Source: Gammaproteobacteria bacterium
Lineage (GTDB): Bacteria > Pseudomonadota > Gammaproteobacteria > Comchoanobacterales > Comchoanobacteraceae
Direction: 5' to 3'
NCBI GenBank assembly: GCA_029243665.1
Contig: JAQWRO010000056.1
Location: forward strand, 1 to 16,240
DNA length: 16,240 nt
The position numbers and the translations under genes are program-made. Under the pieces are notes generated by a model. It worked only from the letters and a program-made list of their open reading frames with translations. It was not told where the DNA came from and searched no databases. Shown piece by piece: positions 6,603-13,014 of the stretch. The first letter of the stretch is position 1. Each line of letters starts with the position of its first letter.

Positions 6603-7351
6603 TTTTATTCTTAACCCATGAAAAAGATATCTTTGCAAAACAGTGTTACCTAATGCTTAAGTATCAATATCAAGTGCCGACTAGATGGCTTAGTTGGCAA
6701 GTATTTAAAAAGCAATCTCAGTGCCACATGCTAGGGCATCAGGACATATTTAATGCAATACTTCCGTCACCGCAACAAATCGATGTGTTGTATGTCAATT
6801 TAAATGGCATAAATGAAGGCAGTAAACAAGATTCTGATATGAAGGATCAAAGGTATTATCTACACAGTTGGCTTGGTTTTTTAATGTGGTATGCCAATCA
6901 AGTTAAATATTGTTTAAATCCTTTAAAACATGGTGTTTTTTCGCCTGGGGTATGGTCCAAAACGAACATTAGGCGTCAAGCACACTTGTGTGGATTGAGC
7001 GTAAGTGAACATCGTCGAAAAAGGACGGAAGTGATTTGTTCAATTCTAGGTAATCAAATCATAACGGATGATCCATCTTTTTTGTGCACTTTAGGTCATG
7101 AAAGAATTAAAGCATCGTTTAAGTTGTTTCATGCGCTTGAATTGAAGTTTGGACAAATTTTCTTCGATGAATCAGGTGCGTTGTGTAAGCTCTCACAATC
7201 CATTCAGTATCAAATCAGTGTACCAGTCATTATCAAAGCATGTCAGTATATGTTATCAAAATTGTCTTATCATGGTTTCCAGTATTTACATGTTCTAAAT
7301 GTGAGTAATGGTTGGACACTCAGCACAACAGAACGACCAAAAATCGTATGA
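6599..7351 (+). CDS. Degenerate ATP-grasp-like partner protein
   Basis: This 250-residue product starts at TTG 6599, overlapping the previous TGA by four bases (TTGA). The start is supported because MILFLTHEKD parallels the MILVLGQCSD of the preceding ligase. Further parallels are CLNPLKHG near residue 105 against VINRPKD, a following SKT...GLSVSEH segment, and LKFGQIFFDESG near residue 182 against LRFSGVDLIYHN. In that alignment the three metal ligands become Phe188, Gln200 and Ile202, so the active site appears lost. It is probably a non-catalytic paralogue serving as a partner or peptide-binding subunit. It shows only distant similarity and could be overlooked by domain searches. No membrane segment. 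Confidence 0.7.
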   Translation: MILFLTHEKDIFAKQCYLMLKYQYQVPTRWLSWQVFKKQSQCHMLGHQDIFNAILPSPQQIDVLYVNLNGINEGSKQDSDMKDQRYYLHSWLGFLMWYANQVKYCLNPLKHGVFSPGVWSKTNIRRQAHLCGLSVSEHRRKRTEVICSILGNQIITDDPSFLCTLGHERIKASFKLFHALELKFGQIFFDESGALCKLSQSIQYQISVPVIIKACQYMLSKLSYHGFQYLHVLNVSNGWTLSTTERPKIV

Positions 7352-7407
7352 TGATTTACAAAAATTATGATATATGAGATTATGATTGAAATAAGTAGGG
7401 CTCAGCT

Positions 7408-8730
7408 ATGTATCAAGTTTCTAATTACTTTAAAAATTTATATGTGAATAAATCACGTTCTGAAAAAATGTGGTCAACCGGATATCTTTTACTGATGTGT
7501 GTGCCCTTTGGGATGATTTTTGGTAAAGCACCTATTGATCTTGCAATGACAGGTGTCGGGTTAGTCTTTTTTATTAATGCTTGTCTTGAAAAAGATTGGG
7601 GCTGGCTTAATATCCGTTGGGTTCCTTTAGCATTTGTTATTTGGGTTTATTATATGCTCATTGCTTTTCAGGCAATACAAGTTTGGGTATCTTTTGAAGG
7701 GGCATTTACATTTGTTCGTTTTGTTTTATTTGCAATAGCCTGTCAATACTGGTTACTCAATCACCGTCATGTTAGAAAGCATATGGTGACTGCCATTGAA
7801 ATTGCTGTGGTCATGTTGGTTTTAGCGTCTTGGCATCAAAAATATACAGGGGTAGATATATTAGGACATAAGATAGTGAATTATAGAATCACTGCTTTAT
7901 CAGGTAAATTAGTCGCTGGTGGTTATCTAGTGATGATGTCATGGCCTGCGCTTATCAAGTGGTTTATGTGCCTTGCCACGCCAAAAAAACCACTCTTAAG
8001 AAAACTTGGTTATGCGTTATTAATTGTTGCATGGGTTGCCTTGATTCCTATCACAGGTGAGCGTACCAGCACGCTTTGGTGGTTATTGGGACTGGTGTTA
8101 ATGTTTTTATTTTTGCCCCAGTTTAAAAAGTATTTTTTAACGATTGGTGTGCTCGGTGTTTTTTTTGCGACACTTGGCGTATTAAACCATCCTGATTTAT
8201 ATGATCGTATGTTTGTATCCATTCCAAGTGTGGTTAAAGATGCAACCATTGCAAGCATTGATGTGACCCATCAAACAAATAATCCCTACAGCGACCTTAA
8301 CCAAGGCGCTATGGTCATGTTCTATGATAAGCCATGGTTAGGCACTGGCTTAAAACAACATTGGATTGCTTGTACATCTAAAAAACTAAAGGGTTGTGTG
8401 ACTACGCCTCAAAACATGTATCTAGAACTTTTAGCTAACACAGGCTTGATTGGCACAGTTTTATTTTTAGCATTGATGTTGATATGGGCGCAGCATATTT
8501 GGCAAAGACGCACCAAGCTTTCAAAATCAGAGTTTAAAGTTGATCAATTAGGTATGTATACAACTAAAATAATCAATGATCCAATATTATTGGGTGTGCT
8601 TATTTGTCTATTGATTCGTATCTTTCCATTTGTAACAACATCCAGTTTATATTTTTCATGGAGTGGTATAACGTTTTGGTGGATGGGCACTTGGCTGATG
8701 GCTGGCTTAGAAGATAATTCTAAAAAGTAA
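7408..8730 (+). CDS. O-antigen ligase/polymerase family membrane protein
   Basis: This 440-residue protein is mostly membrane segments, with about ten to twelve hydrophobic stretches. Towards the C-terminus is the family loop: LITGERTSTLWW-like sequence (here IPITGERTSTLWW, about residue 213), then WLGTGLKQHW, a Cys pair (IAC and KGC), and PQNMYLELLANTGLIGT. The last matches the H/Q-N-x-y-L-e-l-l-x-x-x-G-l-i-G signature of Wzy_C/WaaL proteins. Such enzymes transfer polysaccharide from the undecaprenyl carrier to lipid A-core, or polymerise it, on the periplasmic side. The usual His before Asn in this signature is Gln here. No other sugar genes are nearby. It starts 56 bases after the peptide cassette, with only a weak AGGG ahead of the ATG. 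Confidence 0.85.
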   Translation: MYQVSNYFKNLYVNKSRSEKMWSTGYLLLMCVPFGMIFGKAPIDLAMTGVGLVFFINACLEKDWGWLNIRWVPLAFVIWVYYMLIAFQAIQVWVSFEGAFTFVRFVLFAIACQYWLLNHRHVRKHMVTAIEIAVVMLVLASWHQKYTGVDILGHKIVNYRITALSGKLVAGGYLVMMSWPALIKWFMCLATPKKPLLRKLGYALLIVAWVALIPITGERTSTLWWLLGLVLMFLFLPQFKKYFLTIGVLGVFFATLGVLNHPDLYDRMFVSIPSVVKDATIASIDVTHQTNNPYSDLNQGAMVMFYDKPWLGTGLKQHWIACTSKKLKGCVTTPQNMYLELLANTGLIGTVLFLALMLIWAQHIWQRRTKLSKSEFKVDQLGMYTTKIINDPILLGVLICLLIRIFPFVTTSSLYFSWSGITFWWMGTWLMAGLEDNSKK

Positions 8731-8891
8731 TTTGATACATTGAAGGCAACTGCATCTTCGTTATCTGATTCATCTTGGTGGTTCGGGGCAGTGATTTGTC
8801 TGCCTTGAGCGCTCCATAATACGATGGTATGACCTTGTTCGCAGTGTTTTTTGAGTGCAGCATTTAAGCCTGGGATTTCAATGTCATTATA
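8731..8891 (-). pseudogene. HAD-like gene remnant, antisense end of the O-antigen ligase region
   Basis: In the 342 bases between the O-antigen ligase and PPTase genes, the minus strand reads protein-like without a start: IEIPGLNAALKKHCEQGH followed by TIVLWSAQGR. A helix followed by a strand ending LWSAxG resembles motif II of HAD-type phosphatases and may be debris of the same kind of gene as at 1795-2220. The frame stays open into the antisense of the ligase gene, which is not meaningful. No DxD motif and no start codon or ribosome binding site are seen. Confidence 0.3.
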
Positions 8892-8903
8892 ATTAAGGTT
8901 TAT

Positions 8904-8996
8904 TTTATTAATGTTAGTTTGTCAGATGCTTCGATATTGAGTCAGGTATCAACAGAAACAAGAAAGCTATTATCAAAACCCTTAGCTGCTTTATAG
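8904..8996 (+). pseudogene. F-box-like C-terminal remnant
   Basis: One plus-strand frame reads SLSDASILSQVSTETRKLLS before a TAG at 8994-8996. This lines up with the C-terminal F-box segment of the DUF4116 protein encoded at 9709-10806 (SVQDASRLSQVSQETNECMK). No start or upstream repeats remain. It probably marks the end of an older copy of that gene upstream of the PPTase gene. The match is about 20 residues long. Confidence 0.4.
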
Positions 8997-9072
8997 TTAT
9001 TGGTATTATTAGGTAAGATATGTTTAAAATTACTTTATGCAATCTAAGAAAGATAGTAATATTTAAAGACAT

Positions 9073-9600
9073 ATGGCCTTTAAAATATATCATCAACAGT
9101 GCGAGCAAGTAGATCGAAAAGCATTTTATCTTACATCGGTTGAGCAGTCACTGAATAAAAAAGTAGTCATTGAAAAAAATGATGCAGGTAAACCTTATCT
9201 AGCTTGTCAATCTGCTTTCATTAGTATTACACATAAAGATCAAGAAGCCGTGATCGCAGTTAGTGATCAGCCGATAGGTATTGATATTGAGTCATTGAAC
9301 CAGCATGTGAATACACTTAAATTGGCCAAACGTTTTTTCTATGCATCTGAATATGAGTATTTATTGTCTTTGGATAAAGATGTATGTATGCATGCGTTTA
9401 TACATTTTTGGACTGGTAAAGAAGCCGTGACAAAGCTAAAGGGCTTAGGTGTGCCATCATCGCTCAAAGCAATTGAACTAGATCCTTATAATGGATTTAA
9501 GCCTATGAATGATGATATAAACATTGAGTTTCAAGCCATCAATGGCCACTACCTTTTAGCCATCGCAATGTTTTATGAAAGTACTATACAAGGGTCATGA
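9073..9600 (+). CDS. 4'-phosphopantetheinyl transferase (Sfp/AcpT type)
   Basis: This 175-residue protein carries both signatures of the superfamily. GIDIE has metal-binding Asp71 and Glu73, and FWTGKEAVTKLKGLG has Trp113, Lys116, Glu117 and Lys121. The segment FISITHKDQEAVIAVS before GIDIE matches the SxSH/TH strand. The enzyme moves 4'-phosphopantetheine from coenzyme A to a conserved Ser of a carrier protein. It is short for an Sfp-type protein because the N-terminal region is reduced; an in-frame stop just upstream of the ATG excludes a longer start. A TAATAT box ends 10 bases before the ATG, with a weak -35. Which carrier it serves cannot be told; no synthase lies nearby. The last 96 bases recur as a remnant at 10910-11005. 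Confidence 0.9.
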   Translation: MAFKIYHQQCEQVDRKAFYLTSVEQSLNKKVVIEKNDAGKPYLACQSAFISITHKDQEAVIAVSDQPIGIDIESLNQHVNTLKLAKRFFYASEYEYLLSLDKDVCMHAFIHFWTGKEAVTKLKGLGVPSSLKAIELDPYNGFKPMNDDINIEFQAINGHYLLAIAMFYESTIQGS

Positions 9601-9608
9601 TAAATAAA

Positions 9609-9625
9609 TTCTATGCATCATAGAA
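9609..9625. repeat. Small hairpin after the PPTase gene
   Basis: TTCTATG-CAT-CATAGAA is a perfect 7-bp inverted repeat starting 9 bases after the stop. The duplicated copy at 11015-11029 keeps the hairpin with a different loop (TCTATG-GGG-CATAGA). No T-run follows, so termination is uncertain. Confidence 0.4.
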
Positions 9626-9708
9626 GAAATGATTTGTAGATTAATATGTTTTTAATAATTGTCATGAATAATTAATAATAAGTTTTATTCAGATAGTGGT
9701 AAAGAATC

Positions 9709-10806
9709 ATGGAAAAAAATATAGAAAAAAAAGAAGCAGTTTTAGAATTAGTAAGAGAAAATGGTCTTAAGTTAGAAAACTTTCCAGAATTTCAGAATGA
9801 TCCAGAAGTTGTTTTAGCAGCAGGTAAAAGCAATGGCCGTGCATTAGAGTATGCCAGTGAAGAATTAAAGAATGACAAAGAAATTGTTTTAGCAGCGGTT
9901 TCACAAGATGGCCGTGCATTAAAGTATGCAAGTGAAGAATTAAGGGGAGATCGAGAGATCGTACTAGCAGCGGTTTCAGATTCAAAAGATGAAGATGGAC
10001 GGGCATTAGAGTCTGCCAGCAATGAATTAAAGAGTGATAAAAAATTTATGCTAGAAGCGGTTAAAAGATGTGGATACGTATTATATTATGCAAGTGATAA
10101 CTTAAAGAAAGATAAAGACATTGTTTTAGCAGCGGTTTTACAAGATAGTCGTGCATTAAAGTTTGCTAGTAAAGAGCTATGGAATGATCCAGAAATTGTT
10201 TTGTCAGCAGTTTCACAAAATGGTGCTACACTACTTTGGGCCAGTAAAGAATTAAAGGGAGATAGAGATTTTGTACTAGCAGCGGTTAAAAAACATGCAT
10301 TGGCATTAGATTATGCCAGTAAAGAATTAAGGCAAGATCGAGAATTTGTTCTGGAAGCAGTTAAAGGAAATGGATACGCATTAGAGTATGCAAGAAATGA
10401 CTTAAATAAAGATAAAGAAATTGTTTTAGCAGCGGTTTCACAAGATGGCCGTGCATTAAAGTATGCAAGTGAAGAATTAAGGGGAGATCGAGAGATCGTA
10501 CTAGCAGCGATGAAGCATGATTTAGAAGCATCTAAGTATTCTTTATTAGGTGTTAATCGAACAAAAGCGTTGTTGCAAGAGATATCTGTTGAAAAATATC
10601 TTTCAACAGAAGCTTGTCGGATAAGTATTTTTGATAAACATTGCAATAATGTTGCAAGTATTAATAAGAATAATACACCGGTATTAGAAAAGATTATGTC
10701 TTTTTTGAGTGTGCAAGATGCATCACGATTGAGCCAAGTATCACAAGAAACAAATGAATGTATGAAAACGTACTTAGAAAAAGTTGCAGAAAAATTAAAT
10801 ATTTAA
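9709..10806 (+). CDS. DUF4116-repeat protein with C-terminal F-box-like domain (putative effector)
   Basis: This 365-residue protein consists of about ten 25-residue repeats (residues 5-290). Their consensus is D-x-E-I-V-L-A-A-V-x-x-x-G-x-A-L-x-Y-A-S-x-E-L, the DUF4116 type seen in bacteria of amoebae and other eukaryotic hosts. After a linker, residues 323-352 (PVLEKIMSFLSVQDASRLSQ...) match the F-box pattern of iL-x-x-L-x-x-x-D-x-x-x-x-s-x-V-s. F-box proteins recruit targets to SCF ubiquitin ligases, and Legionella uses F-box effectors in host cells. A host-directed role is therefore likely but inferred. There is no signal peptide; a C-terminal secretion signal cannot be judged by eye. The ribosome binding site is weak (GGTAAAG). 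Confidence 0.8.
   Translation: MEKNIEKKEAVLELVRENGLKLENFPEFQNDPEVVLAAGKSNGRALEYASEELKNDKEIVLAAVSQDGRALKYASEELRGDREIVLAAVSDSKDEDGRALESASNELKSDKKFMLEAVKRCGYVLYYASDNLKKDKDIVLAAVLQDSRALKFASKELWNDPEIVLSAVSQNGATLLWASKELKGDRDFVLAAVKKHALALDYASKELRQDREFVLEAVKGNGYALEYARNDLNKDKEIVLAAVSQDGRALKYASEELRGDREIVLAAMKHDLEASKYSLLGVNRTKALLQEISVEKYLSTEACRISIFDKHCNNVASINKNNTPVLEKIMSFLSVQDASRLSQVSQETNECMKTYLEKVAEKLNI
9877..9972 (+). repeat. 96-base exact internal repeat, copy 1
   Basis: These 96 bases are identical to 10414-10509 in the same gene, while the other 25-codon repeats have diverged. Recent internal duplication or gene conversion is implied. Confidence 0.9.
10414..10509 (+). repeat. 96-base exact internal repeat, copy 2
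   Basis: Exact copy of 9877-9972, in the same reading frame, encoding repeat units KEIVLAAVSQDGRALKYASE and the next partial unit. Confidence 0.9.
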
Positions 10807-10909
10807 GATGACATTAACGTGTCACAGAACGTTAGAGTAAAAAATATATAAAGTCATAACTTAGAGGTCAAATTTATTTGATTAGAAAAGTCATTTATTT
10901 CACACTGAT

Positions 10910-11005
10910 ATGAATGATCACATAAATATTGAGTTTCGAACCATCAATGGCCATTACCTTTTAGCTATCGCTATGTCTTATGAGAGCAATAAACATACGT
11001 CATGA
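10910..11005 (+). pseudogene. Duplicated 3' end of the PPTase gene
   Basis: The 32 codons from ATG 10910 to TGA 11005 correspond codon for codon to the last 32 codons of the PPTase gene (9505-9600). Compare HINIEFRTINGHYLLAIAMS with DINIEFQAINGHYLLAIAMF. None of the catalytic motifs is present, so it cannot act as a transferase. The similarity continues into the following non-coding bases (to about 11060), including the hairpin at 11015-11029. The 103 bases before it (10807-10909) show nothing recognisable. It is the junction of a tandem duplication of the PPTase-DUF4116 segment. Confidence 0.85.
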
Positions 11006-11131
11006 TAAATAAATTCTATGGGGCATAGACTTAATAATTTCTAGATTTACGTGTTTTTAGTAATTGTTATCAATACTTTAAATAAGTACCAAGTTCATAT
11101 AAAGAGTTCTAATAAATAAAAAGGAGAATTT

Positions 11132-11765
11132 ATGAAAAAATATAAAAAATAAACAAACAGTTTTAGAAGCAGTAAGAGAAAATGGTCTTAAATTAGAAAA
11201 CTTTCCAGAATTTCAGAATGATCGAAAAATTGTTTTAGCGGTGGTTTCACAAGATGAATATACATTAAAGTATGCAAGCAAAGAATTAAGGAATGATCCA
11301 AAATTTGTAATGGCAGTTTTAAGAAAAAATGGCGCTGCATTTATCTACGCTAGTAGACAATTAAGAAAGGATCCAGTATTTGTTCTAGAAGCGATGCATA
11401 ATAACATGCATGCATTTATAGGGCCAGCACTGTCAGATAATGAATTGAAAGCTTTGTTAAAAAAGAAGATATCTGTGGGAAAATATATTTCAAAAGATTC
11501 ATTTAAAGGCATAAGTATCTTCTTTGACAAGAGACGAAACGACGGTTCAATCATGGCACAAAGTGAGTAAACTTCAAAAAATATCTTATCCTATTTTAGT
11601 CTAACAGATGTATCAAGATTTAGTCAGGTATCAAAAGAAATAAATAAACATATGAAATTTGATTTACAACAACTTACTATGAAAAACTTGTTAAGAATGG
11701 TGGGTGTTGCTTTACATAGGGAGCTTGTCTGGGATGGAAGCGAACATAGGCGGGTATCTGCCTAG
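11132..11765 (+). pseudogene. Second DUF4116/F-box gene copy, inactivated twice
   Basis: This is a diverged, shorter copy of the 9709 gene with about four repeats. A good ribosome binding site (AAGGAG, 11121-11126) precedes ATG 11132. The A-run after it is two bases shorter than in the intact copy, so translation stops after six codons (MKKYKK). The coding frame (KNIKNKQTVLEAVRENGLKL) lies one base off. That frame then runs through repeats to an in-frame TAA at 11568-11570, and the same frame continues into an F-box segment (ILSYFSLTDVSRFSQVSKEI) up to TAG 11763-11765. The middle part could still be made from GTG 11241 as a 109-residue protein without the F-box. Slippage on the A-run could restore the start, but not the internal stop. 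Confidence 0.8.
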
Positions 11766-11812
11766 ATAAAGGGATTATGAGTCTCCTGTCTAACCAACTG
11801 AGCTAGAGGCCC
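11763..11812 (-). pseudogene. Degenerate copy of the CAT-anticodon tRNA
   Basis: Read on the minus strand from 11812, GGGCCTCTAGCTCAGTTGGT and the anticodon loop ACTCATAATC match the intact tRNA at 11883-11956. One base is lost from the D stem (GAGC becomes GAC) and an A-C mismatch appears in the anticodon stem. The T arm and 3' acceptor strand are replaced by unrelated sequence. The upstream flank (GGTAG, T-rich, GC) also resembles that of the intact gene, so the promoter region was duplicated too. Confidence 0.75.
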
Positions 11813-11882
11813 GCGATAAAAAAAACTACCATCTATATAAATGAAGATTGGATTGGTTGTTTTAAAGTAAACGCTTTTTAAA

Positions 11883-11956
<74 letters not shown>

Positions 11957-12041
11957 GCCATAGGAAAAATCTACCATGAAACCGAAATAAAATGCAAGCA
12001 TACACTATCTTTTTTTCAGTAAGATTGATAGATTTAAGGAT

Positions 12042-12830
12042 ATGGAATTTCATAAATTACAATCTTTAGGTAACGACTTTGTATTGTTGTTCGAGCCCCA
12101 GGATGATCCTGATGAGGCTTTGGTTAAGCGTCTAGGTGATAGGCATCTCGGCATTGGTTTTGATCAACTGCTAGTTATTAGACATCAAAAGAAAAATACC
12201 TGGTCATATTCAATTTATAACCAAGACGGTTCTTCAGCAGAGCAGTGTTTGAACGGGGCTAGAAGTGTCGGTAAGTTTTTATATGATAAGCTTGGCCAAA
12301 AAAACATTGAGTTAAAAGTAGGTGATCAAACCATCACTGTCAATGTTTTAGTAAACGATAACATTCAAGTATTGGTGCAGTGGCCACAATTTGTTGAAAT
12401 CATGCCAGAAGGTTGGTTTTATTCTGTAGGTAATCCACATTGGATCATCGATTTAACAGATCAGACTTGGTCAAAAGAAACCATTCGTAATTGTTATCAA
12501 CAACGTCCAGTCAATGTGAGTGGTGTGTATAGACATCACCCAAATGAAATTTCTTTATGTACCTATGAACGCGGCACAGGATTTACACATGCCTGTGGTA
12601 GCGCTTGTGTGGCTTCTTTTGCTGCTTTGCATGACAACGACTTGTGTGGCAATGAATTAGTGATTGCTCAAAGAGGTGGGTGTGCAAAGATGCAGCGACA
12701 AGACCAACTGGTCAGTTTTGAGGCAACTGCTAGTTGGGTTTATTCAGGACAAGTGTTATCAACTGAACAAATACTTTATCAAGGCGCCAGTCGCCAGGAC
12801 AGGCAGCATAGCTACAAAGAAATCTTGTAG
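12042..12830 (+). CDS. dapF: Diaminopimelate epimerase
   Basis: The 262-residue product converts LL- to meso-diaminopimelate, for lysine and peptidoglycan synthesis. MEFHKLQSLGNDFVLL is the family N-terminus. The two catalytic cysteines can be placed: Cys69 in NQDGSSAEQCLNGAR and Cys185 in GTGFTHACGSACVAS. VGNPHW sits between them. Two departures are seen: Leu70 follows Cys69 where Gly is nearly universal, and GSAC replaces GSGA after Cys185. The family normally ends soon after the strand seen here as ASWVYSGQV. This protein runs about 24 residues further, into a region antisense to the small membrane gene at 12759-12941. AAGGA lies only one base before the ATG. Confidence 0.92.
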   Translation: MEFHKLQSLGNDFVLLFEPQDDPDEALVKRLGDRHLGIGFDQLLVIRHQKKNTWSYSIYNQDGSSAEQCLNGARSVGKFLYDKLGQKNIELKVGDQTITVNVLVNDNIQVLVQWPQFVEIMPEGWFYSVGNPHWIIDLTDQTWSKETIRNCYQQRPVNVSGVYRHHPNEISLCTYERGTGFTHACGSACVASFAALHDNDLCGNELVIAQRGGCAKMQRQDQLVSFEATASWVYSGQVLSTEQILYQGASRQDRQHSYKEIL

Positions 12831-12941
12831 TTCTTGGGCGAACTGGGCAATGTTGAGTTGAGGGCCATAGTGAGAGCCTAAAACTATCCCTACCATGAGT
12901 GCTACAAATAGCATGAAAAATTGAAAAATACGATCAGCCAT
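12759..12941 (-). CDS. Small two-helix membrane protein (60 aa)
   Basis: Not recognised. ATG 12941 is preceded by AGGAG at a good distance, and this decides the start over the longer frame reaching 13229, which would run antisense through the yadG promoter and start. The product has two hydrophobic segments, at about residues 6-22 (FQFFMLFVALMVGIVLG) and 41-58 (FFVAMLPVLATGALIKYL). They are joined by a polar loop containing HYGPQLNIAQFAQELQD. The last 24 codons, including the stop, are antisense to the end of dapF (72-base overlap). The strong ribosome binding site and clean topology support a real gene. Confidence 0.65.
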   Translation of the reverse strand: MADRIFQFFMLFVALMVGIVLGSHYGPQLNIAQFAQELQDFFVAMLPVLATGALIKYLFS

Positions 12942-12977
12942 AAAAATTCTCCTACCCTCTATCATACCAAGAAACGG

Positions 12978-13007
12978 TTGCCAGTAAAGGTTTGATTTAG
13001 GTATGAT
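12978..13007 (+). promoter_or_regulatory. Sigma70-type promoter of the yadGH-folB operon
   Basis: TTGCCA (12978-12983), an 18-base spacer, and TATGAT (13002-13007). The predicted transcription start falls at about 13014-13015, the ATG of yadG. The in-frame ATG at 13003 lies inside the -10 box and cannot be the start. Confidence 0.6.
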
Positions 13008-13014
13008 TAGTCGC

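Noticed and set aside
9767..10646. Long minus-strand open frames opposite the DUF4116 gene
   Set aside because: They mirror the codon repeats of the plus-strand gene and have no ribosome binding sites or protein-family features.
9709..10806. Regular 75-base periodicity resembling a CRISPR or satellite array
   Set aside because: The period is exactly 25 codons in one long open frame and encodes a recognisable protein repeat; there are no unique spacers between identical repeats.
10807..10909. Possible terminator or small RNA between the DUF4116 gene and the PPTase remnant
   Set aside because: Only a weak 5-bp inverted repeat with a 10-base loop is visible and no T-run follows.
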